Positions 52,385 through 60,143 of a stretch of 64,000 nucleotides of DNA are shown in pieces (position 1 is the stretch's first letter; the number at the start of each line of letters is the position of its first letter). The notes beneath the pieces were generated by a model, which had not been told where the DNA came from, did no database searches, and saw only the letters and a program-made list of their open reading frames with translations. The position numbers were made by a program, and so were the translations under genes. The DNA is from Clostridia bacterium. Its GTDB lineage: Bacteria > Bacillota > Clostridia > Oscillospirales > Acutalibacteraceae. The stretch covers positions 1-64,000 of the forward strand of contig JAFQRA010000020.1 in NCBI GenBank assembly GCA_017410325.1, written 5' to 3'.

Positions 52385-52609
52385 ATGCGTATGAATGAGC
52401 CCGTGCGTATGGGTTGTGAAGTGTGTAACAAGCGCAGCGAAATGCAGTTTCACCGTGCTGTTACGCCCTTCCCCGACGATTGGGCAATAGCAATGGCGTA
52501 TGTGCCTATGCAGACTGACACAACTGCCTATGAGCCTGCACAGGCTCTGTGCGAGGGCACTTTGTTCGTTGCGCTCAACAAACCTTTTAAAAGAGGGTGT
52601 GCCAGATGA
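52385..52609 (+). CDS. cotJA: Spore coat protein CotJA
   Basis: 74 residues. IAMAYVPMQTDTTAYEPAQALCEGTLFVALNKPFKR is the CotJA signature (MAYVPxQ...YEP..AL..GTLFP.LdKPF). ATG at 52385 with AAAGGAG. Expressed in the mother cell in relatives and deposited in the coat with CotJB and CotJC. Overlaps cotJB by 4 bases. Confidence 0.88.
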   Translation: MRMNEPVRMGCEVCNKRSEMQFHRAVTPFPDDWAIAMAYVPMQTDTTAYEPAQALCEGTLFVALNKPFKRGCAR

Positions 52610-52860
52610 ACACTAACCACGCAGAGCTTTGCAAAAAACTTGCGGCGGCAGATTTTGCGCTCTGGGATTTGCACCTCTACCTCGACACTCATCCCGGTGA
52701 CCTTAACGCTGTAGGTATCTGCAACAAGCTGCAGAAGAATGCGGCAATGCTCAGAGCGGAATATGAGGCGGCCTGCGGTAAGCTGACAGCGGCCGATGCA
52801 CACGGAGTCGAGTGGCTGTGCGACCCGTGGCCGTGGGAGAAAGGCGGGTGTGATTGCTGA
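52606..52860 (+). CDS. cotJB: Spore coat protein CotJB
   Basis: 84 residues: FALWDLHLYLDTHPGDLNAV and the C-terminal WLCDPWPWEKGG match CotJB. Cys-rich tail (GGCDC). The stop overlaps the start of cotJC (TGATG). Confidence 0.9.
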   Translation: MNTNHAELCKKLAAADFALWDLHLYLDTHPGDLNAVGICNKLQKNAAMLRAEYEAACGKLTAADAHGVEWLCDPWPWEKGGCDC

Positions 52861-52970
52861 TGTTTGTATATGAGAAAAAATTACAGTACCCTGTAAATAT
52901 CAAAACCCCCAATGCCAAGCTGGCAGCTGTCATAGTCAGTCAGCTCGGCGGTCTGAATGGTAAAAGGTGA
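52860..52970 (+). pseudogene. cotJC: cotJC 5' fragment (manganese-catalase coat protein), interrupted
   Basis: 36 codons starting MFVYEKKLQYPVNIKTPNAK and running to SQLGGLNG, which is the exact N-terminus expected for CotJC (M-VYEKKLQYPV..nPn..LA..I..Q.GG..GE). After Gly34 the homology stops and two foreign codons plus TGA follow. The remaining ~150 residues with the catalase metal site are missing. A serine recombinase gene ends 3 bases further on, so the gene was cut by insertion of the element; the 3' part should lie beyond the right window edge. Confidence 0.88.
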
Positions 52971-52973
52971 TAA

Positions 52974-54398
52974 TCAATAGTAAAAAAATAAAGAAAAGGT
53001 TTTTGAGGGTTTATTGAACACCACTTTTGTGAGGATGGAGCGGAGGGCTTGGTTCTTTGCTTCTGTTGATTCTTCGGGGTTTGTGACTACCTTGAGGACC
53101 TCTTCAACCTTTTTGCTGTAGGCGGCTATATCTATTTGTTCGGACACCGTCTGAGTGCGTTGCTTTTCAATGTCTGCTATAGCTTTTGAGATTACGGCCT
53201 TGTTCGCTTTGTATTCTTCAACGGTGTCAATGCCTGCAAGATAGGCTTCCTTTGCACGTTCGAGCTTGATTTCTTCTTTCTTTATCATAGCAGCATAATC
53301 GACAGATACGGTGCTTTTCTTTTCTATGGGCTCGATGTTGAAAGAGCAGTTTTTGATACAGTCCTGCAGAGCTTCGATTATAATTTCATCAACCTTTTTT
53401 ATGCTGATGCTGTGTGATACCTTGCAGTCTCTACCTTTAACATACTGATGGCATTGCACATATAATTCATTTGACTTTACCAAAGTTGCTCCGCAGTTGC
53501 CGCAGCGGAGCAGGCCTTTGAGCATCCACTCATACGGTTGCCCAGCCCGTTGGTATCTACCGTAGAGCTGCTTTTGCTTTTTCAGCTTCTCCTGTACTGC
53601 ATTCCAAGTGTCGAGGTCAATAATCGGCTCGTGTTCACCGTCAACGGTTAATATGCTCGGGTCGTCAAATTTGCGGGTTTTAGCAAAGGTTTTGTCACCT
53701 GTTGACCAACGGATTTTACCTATGTACAGAGGATTGTAGAGCATATACTGAATTGTTCGTGATTCGAGTGGATTGCCTTTGCGAGTGGTAAGCCCTGCGG
53801 CGGTGTATTTAATTGCAATCTGCCGCATCGGGATACCGTTCAGATAATCGTTAAATATCTGCTGAACATAGATAGCCTGTGCATTCGGGATGTATTTCTT
53901 ATCAACAAGGTCGTAGCCAATTGCAGGAGCGCACATAGCCTCGCCACGGCTGGCTTTTTCAAGCATTCCTCGTTTTACCTCTGTTGACAGGTTAATCAGA
54001 TAGTATTCGTCCATCCACTCTATAATGCGCTCGATGAGCTCACCGAAGGGGGAGTCAATAATCGGCTCTGATATACTGATTACCTGCACACCCTTTTTGC
54101 GGAGTATGTTTTTGTAAACTATGCTTTCCTCTTGATTTCGGGCAAAACGGCTGAACTTCCACACAAGTATAGCTTCAAAAGGATTGTTCTTCTCTTTTGC
54201 AAGTGCTATCATGCGGTTAAATTCGGGTCGCTTCTTTGCTGTTTTTGCTGATATGCCGTCATCGTAGAAAACATATTCCTCCGGTACATAGTAGCCGTTC
54301 TTTTTCGCAAAGTCGTTGATTAGCTTGAGCTGTGAATCGGGGGAGTATTCGTCCTGCCGTTCATCTGATACTCGTATGTAAGCTGCTGCCGTTTTCAT
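52974..54398 (-). CDS. Large serine recombinase (element integrase)
   Basis: 474 residues. Resolvase domain AAAYIRVSDERQDEYSPDSQLKLI (catalytic Ser), VWKFSRFARNQEES; Recombinase domain (GYDLVDKKYIPNAQAIYVQQIFNDYLNG..); a zinc ribbon LLRCGNCGATLVKSNELYVQCHQY..GRDC; coiled coil and C-terminal tail ending FSLFFYY. Its 3' end abuts the attachment junction, as for many phage and skin-type integrases. A GGGTG..ATTTTTT/AAAAAAT..CACCC hairpin lies in its leader (54429-54455). RBS AAAGGGTGATG. Confidence 0.93.
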   Translation of the reverse strand: MKTAAAYIRVSDERQDEYSPDSQLKLINDFAKKNGYYVPEEYVFYDDGISAKTAKKRPEFNRMIALAKEKNNPFEAILVWKFSRFARNQEESIVYKNILRKKGVQVISISEPIIDSPFGELIERIIEWMDEYYLINLSTEVKRGMLEKASRGEAMCAPAIGYDLVDKKYIPNAQAIYVQQIFNDYLNGIPMRQIAIKYTAAGLTTRKGNPLESRTIQYMLYNPLYIGKIRWSTGDKTFAKTRKFDDPSILTVDGEHEPIIDLDTWNAVQEKLKKQKQLYGRYQRAGQPYEWMLKGLLRCGNCGATLVKSNELYVQCHQYVKGRDCKVSHSISIKKVDEIIIEALQDCIKNCSFNIEPIEKKSTVSVDYAAMIKKEEIKLERAKEAYLAGIDTVEEYKANKAVISKAIADIEKQRTQTVSEQIDIAAYSKKVEEVLKVVTNPEESTEAKNQALRSILTKVVFNKPSKTFSLFFYY

Positions 54399-54472
54399 AT
54401 CATCACCCTTTATTATTTATTCCTTTCCGGGTGATTTTTTGCAAAAAAATACACCCTGCTTTTCAAAAAAGG

Positions 54473-54501
54473 TTGCAAAACCTTAAGCAGAGTGCTATAA
54501 T
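54473..54501 (+). promoter_or_regulatory. Promoter of predicted small RNA
   Basis: TTGCAA (54473-54478), 17 bp, TATAAT (54496-54501). Faces away from the recombinase gene; no reading frame with an RBS follows. Confidence 0.6.
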
Positions 54502-54507
54502 CAAAGA

Positions 54508-54580
54508 GCAATCTGCTGATTTGGTCGTTGGTTGATTGTATTCAGGCTCCTCGGTGTTCCAGCACCGGGGAGTTTTTTTA
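54508..54580 (+). ncRNA. Predicted ~73-nt antisense small RNA
   Basis: Bounded by a good promoter and a strong terminator (CTCCTCGGTG 54547-54556 with CACCGGGGAG 54563-54572, then T7). The single-stranded part 54519-54539 is the exact reverse complement of 56548-56568 (21 nt), and 54513-54537 matches the complement of 56818-56842 with two mismatches, reaching the AGGAGG site of the 83-aa gene. It therefore could repress two early transcripts of the element, as antisense immunity RNAs do in phages P1 and P4. Prediction only. Confidence 0.55.
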
Positions 54581-54586
54581 TTTTAT

Positions 54587-55372
54587 TTAGTTACCTGTAG
54601 GATGACATCTGCCGCAGGGTGAATAACCGTCTGCAATAGCACCGTCAAAATCTTTTGTTGTTGCGTAGTTGTGGGGTAAGATATCTTCAACCGATGAACA
54701 ACTCGGGTTGTGTATTTTCATTGTGTTTGTGTTCAAAACATATTCTCTCTTTTCAACAACGGGCGTTGCTGTGGTTGTGGGTTTCTTGGTAGTCGCCTCT
54801 GTTTGAGCAACAACGGGAGCAGCCGTTGTTTTCTCTTTTGTTGTAGTTTCTTTCTTTGTAGTAGTTTCTTTTTCGGTTGTTGTTTCCGCTTCTTTTACAA
54901 TAACCTCTATTTCTTCGCTCTTAATCTTTCCGTCAGAGCTTTCGATATAAACCGTAGCGGTGCCGGGAGCTTTTGCAACTATATTGAAATATATGTTGCT
55001 GAGCCATTGGTCGTCAAATTCAACTGTGATAACATCTTCATCGGAAGAAACAAAAGCAATATCGTCAACGGTCAACTCGGAACTATCACTGATTTCAAGC
55101 CATCTGTCCTCTGTCTCACCGACTTCAAGCTCAATAGGTTCTAAATCACTCAACTCAAAAACTTCAGCTTCTGCAACCGTTGTGATTTCCGTTGTGGTCT
55201 CTTTTTCGTCTCCACCTATGCAGGATTTTATCATTGCAAACGGCATACAGATGAGAACGAGAACAAGGAATATAGTGCCACAGCCTATTCCGCCGCTTTT
55301 CTTTTTGCCACCGCCTGAGCTCGCTCCGATGCGGATACGGTCAGTGAGTTTAAAACTGCCGAATAATTTCAT
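54587..55372 (-). CDS. Membrane protein with Ig-like domain and Ada-like zinc-binding tail
   Basis: 261 residues. A membrane helix (about residues 28-47) is followed by a beta-sandwich (EPIELEVGETEDRWLEIS..., Big-like, about 75-165), a Thr/Lys-rich spacer with repeated KETTT units, and a C-terminal Cys/His domain YVLNTNTMKIHNPSCSSV...GYSPCGRCHP resembling the zinc module of Ada. ATG at 55372 with AAAGGATG. Probably exported cargo of the element expressed in the integrated state, since it follows the repressor on the same strand. A palindrome ATATGCC/GGCATAT (55399-55420) precedes it. Confidence 0.75.
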   Translation of the reverse strand: MKLFGSFKLTDRIRIGASSGGGKKKSGGIGCGTIFLVLVLICMPFAMIKSCIGGDEKETTTEITTVAEAEVFELSDLEPIELEVGETEDRWLEISDSSELTVDDIAFVSSDEDVITVEFDDQWLSNIYFNIVAKAPGTATVYIESSDGKIKSEEIEVIVKEAETTTEKETTTKKETTTKEKTTAAPVVAQTEATTKKPTTTATPVVEKREYVLNTNTMKIHNPSCSSVEDILPHNYATTKDFDGAIADGYSPCGRCHPTGN

Positions 55373-55461
55373 TTTTAAACATCCTTTCATAATACAAAAT
55401 ATGCCAAAATACGGGCATATATTATATATGTCGAAAAAGCGCAAAAAGTAACGCTATTTTA

Positions 55462-56133
55462 TTAATTTTTTTCTATTTCTCTGACAAGTAGCCTCGGAAC
55501 ACCTATAATTCTGCAATGGTCAACGGCTTCACCTTTGATTTCGATAGGCTGATAGAGCGGATTTATAGGCACGAGCTTTATGTAATTATTGCTGATAAGC
55601 TCAACCTTTTTGAGTGTTGCACAGTCGTCATCATAGATTACTGCGCCGATATCACCGCTGTTTGCTACGGTTGACTGTCTGTAAATAAGCACCTTATCGC
55701 CGTTCAGATAAAACGGATACATAGAATCGCCTTTAACTGCAAGCACAAAGAAATCATCCTTGCTGTGCCCTTTGAGATAAGATGCAGGAACCTCTATTGT
55801 CTCTCCGCTCCAGCTCTCGACTGCAATCTGGTCAAAGCCTGCTGCTATATCGCCAATTACAGGGAATGTAACAGTATCCTGTGCGATTTGAGGAGCGTTA
55901 CTATGAAACGAATACATAAACCTATTCTTTATATCTGACTTACCAAGGAGATAGTCCATATCTACATTAAAGAAATCAGCTATGGCTTCAAGTGTTTCAA
56001 GACCGGGTTCACGTTCTCCACGCTCATACATATTGACACTGCTTTTAGATATTTCTAATTCATCTGCAAAAGCCTTTTGAGATAAGCCCGAAGCAGCTCG
56101 CAGACTCTTTAATCTTTCATTAAATTTAGGCAT
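55462..56133 (-). CDS. CI/LexA-type repressor (XRE HTH + S24 peptidase)
   Basis: 223 residues. HTH at 7-60 (LKSLRAASGLSQKAFADELEISKSSVNMYERGEREPG). Cleavage region IAAGF (Ala-Gly), Ser in VKGDSMYPFYLNGDKVLI and Lys in ATLKKVEL form the self-cleavage dyad. Maintains the quiescent state and is inactivated by RecA filaments after DNA damage in family members. Divergent from the Cro-like gene with shared operators. Confidence 0.92.
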   Translation of the reverse strand: MPKFNERLKSLRAASGLSQKAFADELEISKSSVNMYERGEREPGLETLEAIADFFNVDMDYLLGKSDIKNRFMYSFHSNAPQIAQDTVTFPVIGDIAAGFDQIAVESWSGETIEVPASYLKGHSKDDFFVLAVKGDSMYPFYLNGDKVLIYRQSTVANSGDIGAVIYDDDCATLKKVELISNNYIKLVPINPLYQPIEIKGEAVDHCRIIGVPRLLVREIEKN

Positions 56134-56314
56134 TTAATTCACCTCTTTAAGTGACATTATACACGAAACGTGCACAAAGTCAATGAGCATTGTGCACAAA
56201 ATGTGTACGATATCTTTGTGCAACTTTTGTGCACAAAAAGTGTTGACATTCACCGATAAAGCGATATAATTTGAATTAGCGAACACAAATAGTGCACGAA
56301 AGGAGTTGAAACTA
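56134..56314. promoter_or_regulatory. Repressor/Cro operator region with divergent promoters
   Basis: Minus promoter TTGACT (56183-56178), 16 bp, TATAAT (56161-56156). Plus promoter TTGACA (56243-56248), 16 bp, TATAAT (56265-56270). GTGCAC or close variants occur at 56170, 56192, 56203, 56218, 56229 and 56292, two pairs exactly 11 bp apart. They overlap or flank both promoters and the Cro-gene leader. Confidence 0.8.
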
Positions 56315-56539
56315 TTGAAAAGCAGAGCGGAAATCGGAAAAGAACTTCGCAAATTAAGAGGCGATAAGTCGCTACAGTTTACAGCTGACGGTATGGGTAT
56401 TACTAAATCAGCTCTTGCTATGTACGAACGGGGCGAAAGAGTTCCCAGAGATGAAGTAAAGGTTAAAATTGCTGATTATTACGGAGTTTCTGTTGAGGAA
56501 CTTTTTTATTACCCTATCGAGCACAAAATGTGCTCATAA
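56315..56539 (+). CDS. Cro-like HTH regulator
   Basis: 74 residues, single HTH: EIGKELRKLRGDKSLQFTADGMGITKSALAMYERGERVPRDEVKVKIADYYGVSVEELF. TTG at 56315, 9 bases after GGAG, is preferred over a TTG three codons earlier that touches the site. First gene of the rightward early operon, opposite the repressor. Confidence 0.82.
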   Translation: MKSRAEIGKELRKLRGDKSLQFTADGMGITKSALAMYERGERVPRDEVKVKIADYYGVSVEELFYYPIEHKMCS

Positions 56540-56547
56540 TATCCCCA

Positions 56548-56568
56548 ACAATCAACCAACGACCAAAT
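56548..56568 (+). promoter_or_regulatory. Predicted small-RNA target site 1
   Basis: 21 bases exactly complementary to the predicted RNA at 54519-54539. Lies between the Cro-like stop and the 64-aa gene, 57 bases before its ATG. Confidence 0.5.
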
Positions 56569-56624
56569 TTATTCCTCATAGGACAGCCGATGTTCTAAAT
56601 ACAAATATACCGAGGTGATGATTA

Positions 56625-56819
56625 ATGGCAAAAAATGAATACAAGTACGAGTGCTTTGTTGAGCACCCGGACGGAAGGGTAGAACGTCTTGAGGATATGC
56701 CGGCAGAAGAGCGGCAGCGGCTTGCAACCCTATGGGGACAGCGTATGGCAGACACATTGGCGGAATATTATTCCGTCCATCCCGAAGAGTATTACTCACG
56801 ACATCCACAACAAATCTAA
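56625..56819 (+). CDS. Small acidic hypothetical protein
   Basis: 64 residues with GAGGTGATG ribosome site. Sequence features: YECFVEHPDGRVERLEDMPAEERQRLATLWGQRM, a pattern I associate only generally with small phage-encoded proteins of Clostridia. Soluble. Function unknown. Confidence 0.7.
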   Translation: MAKNEYKYECFVEHPDGRVERLEDMPAEERQRLATLWGQRMADTLAEYYSVHPEEYYSRHPQQI

Positions 56820-56842
56820 TCAAACAACGACCAAAACAGCAG
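56818..56842 (+). promoter_or_regulatory. Predicted small-RNA target site 2, overlapping an SD
   Basis: 25 bases complementary with two mismatches to 54513-54537. The last two bases are the start of AGGAGG (56841-56846) for the 83-aa gene. Confidence 0.5.
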
Positions 56843-56853
56843 GAGGTATAAAA

Positions 56854-57105
56854 ATGACAGCAACAATAATTGAAATCGGGCTTGTATCGCTCGTTCTTAT
56901 AGGAATTATCAAAGAAGAAAAGCTCATTGCTTTTGAGGACAAGGTGCTTGATGTAGCGGCGAAGGCTATAGCAAAGGTTATTATCGCCCGCCGCAGACAC
57001 GAGCTCGAAAAGGCAAAGCTCGCACCGATGCCCGGCATTAAGGCTTATATCGCACCCAAACGCCACAGCAAAGCAAACCTCGTTTGCAGCGAATTTGAGT
57101 TTTAA
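56854..57105 (+). CDS. Small protein with N-terminal membrane helix
   Basis: 83 residues: hydrophobic residues 4-20, then a helical charged region (EEKLIAFEDKVLDVAAKAIAKVIIARRRHELEKAK) and a basic tail. AGGAGG site 8 bases upstream. Not recognised; conserved-looking early gene, possibly under RNA control. Confidence 0.7.
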   Translation: MTATIIEIGLVSLVLIGIIKEEKLIAFEDKVLDVAAKAIAKVIIARRRHELEKAKLAPMPGIKAYIAPKRHSKANLVCSEFEF

Positions 57106-57117
57106 GGAGCAAAAGAG

Positions 57118-57453
57118 ATGAACATAATTGATGTCGCAATTGAAAAGATAGAAAAACAGCAGATAGGTCAAAAAGGAAATGCTGTATATTACGTCGGCGA
57201 ACAGCTCAAGGATATCTGCCGTGAGAGTGAGCACAACGCAGAAATAGTCAGCACTGACCTTGATAACTCTGAAATGTCAATAGCAAAGTGCGAGAAGAAA
57301 ATCGCAGAATACGCAAGCAAACACAAAAACGGCAAATGCGGCTGTTGTCCGCCGCAGGTTGCTGACGGTATTATCCGGAAGTTTTACGGAATACCAGAAG
57401 TAGGAGAAGCACCGACAAAGTCAAACGTGCTCGACCTGTCGGACTTCCTTTGA
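57118..57453 (+). CDS. PcfK-like protein
   Basis: 111 residues. MSIAKCEKKIAEYASKHKNGKCGCCPPQVADGIIRKFYGIP is the PcfK-family core with a CGCC motif. In conjugative plasmid pCF10 PcfK lies next to PcfJ; the same pair is found in phages and integrative elements. Role unknown. AAGGAG site. Directly before the PcfJ gene. Confidence 0.8.
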   Translation: MNIIDVAIEKIEKQQIGQKGNAVYYVGEQLKDICRESEHNAEIVSTDLDNSEMSIAKCEKKIAEYASKHKNGKCGCCPPQVADGIIRKFYGIPEVGEAPTKSNVLDLSDFL

Positions 57454-57466
57454 GAGGTGAGCGGAT

Positions 57467-59155
57467 ATGTCGGATATAAATTATGCGGAAATCACACCAA
57501 CTCAACCATCAAACGAACTGCTCGGGATGGCGGAAAAGCAATATGCAGATACAAACGCTCTCGTGTTCCGTGTTGATTATGAAAGAAATGTTATTTCCGG
57601 TGAGCGCACAAAATACGTCAGATGTACCTGTACTGCGTGCAACAACACTTTCGAGCAGGTTTATTCACCAGGAGGCTTATGTGCACGAAGCGGAGTACAA
57701 TACGGTTTCTATAATGAGCGCACTTTAGAACATGTCAAAAGCTATGACGATACGCTTTGTCCCAACTGCGGAGCACCTGTACGGGCACTGAGCATTTCGT
57801 CAATGAGAGACGAGACAACGCTTGCGAATCTCCCATTTGCTGAAGTTATGCAGATAAACGGTAACCTTGCAATTGTTTCCTATTGGATACAGAAAAGAGT
57901 GAACAAGCAGGGATGCATATCAATAACATCACAGCTTGCAGAAGCATATATTGCCGAAGGCAAAAAGATGGTAAAGCTTGTCGGATATCGAAGGTATTTC
58001 AGCAGCTATGTAATTTATAACTACTGGGAACAGCGCAAACGTTGCGACGATACGTTTATTGGGTTCAAAAATGTTTCAATCAAACCCTTTTCAGAAAAAG
58101 AACTTATCGGAACATATTGCGAAAACAGCAAACTCGATGTTTTTGCACAGAGATATCCCAGTCAGATGGTAAGTTATCTCCGCCTGTGGCAAAAACACAA
58201 AAACATTGAAAACCTTGTCACACAAGGTTTGGCGAATTTTGTTTCGGGAGCACTTCACGAAGCTACAAACAGAAGTTACGGCTACTATTACACGAAATTT
58301 AAAGGAAGCATCAACATACAAGGACTCAACTTGAGCCGAGCCAAGCCTCACGAAATCCTCGGCTTGTCAAAAGAAGATTACAAAAAGGTCAAAAAAAGAA
58401 AATGGACATTTGATGACCTTATGAACTACAAACGACACAAAGCATATGACCGCAGCGTAACCCCAGAAAACGCCAAAGCTGTTGACAGCATGGTCGGCAT
58501 TCTTTTTTCTAAGATTGAGGAAACGGGAGAATCACTTGTTAAAATCACAAATTACCTGCAAAAGCAGAGAAAAAAGTATCCTGCAACTGCAAATAATTGC
58601 GACACAAGAACGCTCCTCGATTACTGGGATATGGCAAAAGAACGCAAAGCCAAAAACGGCGAAGATTATGAGCCATACCCTCAGCATATGGTTGCAGAAC
58701 ACGATCACCTTGTAGAAATTGCGGAGCACGAGGCGCAGAAAGAACTGCTGCAGGCCTTTGCCGCAAGAGCGGTTAAGCTCTCGCCCTATGAATACATAGA
58801 CAGTGAGAGCGGTCTTATGATAACACCATGCCAAAGCGAAAAGCAGCTAATTGCTGAAGGAAAAAAGCTCAATCATTGTGTAGCGAGATACGCCAAGAGT
58901 CACGCAAACGGTGAAACAGCAATATTCTTTATCCGCCACATTGATACCCCGGATACTCCTTTCTTTACACTTGAGCTTGATGAAAAAACTTACCGTGTAA
59001 AGCAAAACAGAGGAAAACACAACTGTGCCCGTACACCGGAGGTGGAAGCCTTCGAGAGAAAGTGGCTTGCGTGGCTCAAAGAAAACAATATAGGAAAGGA
59101 AGCTAAAAAGAATGGAAAACGCAATCGTAAACAACCCGCAGCAGCAGTCGCTTGA
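57467..59155 (+). CDS. PcfJ-like protein
   Basis: 562 residues. An N-terminal zinc-finger-like part (CTCTACNNTFEQ, CPNCGAPV) and the C-terminal PcfJ core: CQSEKQLIAEGKKLNHCVARYAKSHANGETAIFFIRHIDTPDTPFFTLELDEKTYRVKQNRGKHNC. The family is linked to plasmids and phages with no proven activity. Its 3' end overlaps the next gene by 44 bases in another frame. Confidence 0.87.
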   Translation: MSDINYAEITPTQPSNELLGMAEKQYADTNALVFRVDYERNVISGERTKYVRCTCTACNNTFEQVYSPGGLCARSGVQYGFYNERTLEHVKSYDDTLCPNCGAPVRALSISSMRDETTLANLPFAEVMQINGNLAIVSYWIQKRVNKQGCISITSQLAEAYIAEGKKMVKLVGYRRYFSSYVIYNYWEQRKRCDDTFIGFKNVSIKPFSEKELIGTYCENSKLDVFAQRYPSQMVSYLRLWQKHKNIENLVTQGLANFVSGALHEATNRSYGYYYTKFKGSINIQGLNLSRAKPHEILGLSKEDYKKVKKRKWTFDDLMNYKRHKAYDRSVTPENAKAVDSMVGILFSKIEETGESLVKITNYLQKQRKKYPATANNCDTRTLLDYWDMAKERKAKNGEDYEPYPQHMVAEHDHLVEIAEHEAQKELLQAFAARAVKLSPYEYIDSESGLMITPCQSEKQLIAEGKKLNHCVARYAKSHANGETAIFFIRHIDTPDTPFFTLELDEKTYRVKQNRGKHNCARTPEVEAFERKWLAWLKENNIGKEAKKNGKRNRKQPAAAVA

Positions 59156-60143
59156 CAATAACAGGATTGAAGAAATCACAAACAAAATAAAATGGAAAAC
59201 CGCACAGGCTCAGCGCTTTGCCTTGGAGTATGCCATTGAAATCGGCGGCTATCTCACCGAAGCAAAGGCACTCCTGCCACACGGTGAGTGGGGCAACTGG
59301 CTCAAGGATAAGGTCAACTATTCGCAGTCAACAGCAATAAACTTTATGAAGCTGTACGAGGAATACGGTAACCGACAGGAGAGTCTCTTCACTTCAAATT
59401 CGCAAGCGGTTATGAATTTACCGTACACCAAGGCTCTGCGCCTGCTTGCTATTCCGGAAGAGGAGCGTGAGCAGTTTGTTGAAGAAAACAACGTTGAGGA
59501 AATGTCCACCCGCGAGCTTGAGAAAGCCATAAAAGAACGTGACGAAGCCAGGGCGAAGGTTGAGGAAATGCTTGACCTGCAGGCTGAAAAGGAAAAAGCT
59601 GAAAGTATGCTTCAGTATAACCGTGACAAGGTAAAGGACCTCAACGAAACCGTGGACAGTCTCAACAAAGAAATTACGGCTTACAAGGACAAGCTCGATA
59701 AAGCCAAAGCTGCAGAGAAAAAGGCAAAGGACAACCTCAAGGCTCTTAAGGAAAACCCCGAAATACCGCAGGAGGTAACGGACAAAATCACAGCGGAAGC
59801 CGAAGCAAAGGCAACCGCCGAAGCATCCGCCCGGCTTGAAAAGAAGCTCGCTGATATTAACAACAAAATAGAAGCCGCAAACCTTGCAAAACAGGCCGCC
59901 GAGCGTGACGCTGCGAAAGCGCAGCAGACTGCTGCGGATTTGAAAAAGCAGTTGCAGATGAGCAATCCCGACGTTGCCGCCTTCAAGGTGCATTTCAAAG
60001 CGGTGCAGGAAGATATGCTCAAGCTCAAGGAAACACTTGCTGCCGTTGCAAAATCCGACCCTGATGTTGCAAGCAACCTTACGGAAGCAATGAAGGCGCT
60101 TATAAAATCCTTTGCAAATGATTACGGGGTGAAGGCAAATTGA
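59112..60143 (+). CDS. DUF3102 protein with long coiled coil
   Basis: 343 residues. N-terminal DUF3102 segment (ALEYAIEIGGYLTEAKALLPHGEWGNWLKDKVNYSQSTAINFMKLYEEYG), then about 180 residues of Ala/Lys/Glu-rich coiled coil (to ~285) and a short helical end. Such proteins are frequent in the early region of Clostridia phages and plasmids; role unknown, ParB-like DNA-binding has been suggested for similar N-termini. Overlaps PcfJ by 44 bases and the next gene by 4. Confidence 0.82.
   Translation: MENAIVNNPQQQSLDNNRIEEITNKIKWKTAQAQRFALEYAIEIGGYLTEAKALLPHGEWGNWLKDKVNYSQSTAINFMKLYEEYGNRQESLFTSNSQAVMNLPYTKALRLLAIPEEEREQFVEENNVEEMSTRELEKAIKERDEARAKVEEMLDLQAEKEKAESMLQYNRDKVKDLNETVDSLNKEITAYKDKLDKAKAAEKKAKDNLKALKENPEIPQEVTDKITAEAEAKATAEASARLEKKLADINNKIEAANLAKQAAERDAAKAQQTAADLKKQLQMSNPDVAAFKVHFKAVQEDMLKLKETLAAVAKSDPDVASNLTEAMKALIKSFANDYGVKAN

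Noticed and set aside
54332-54535. 67-codon plus-strand frame over the small-RNA promoter
   Set aside because: Overlaps recombinase 5' end and ends shortly after the promoter; no RBS. The promoter reads into a non-coding hairpin unit instead.
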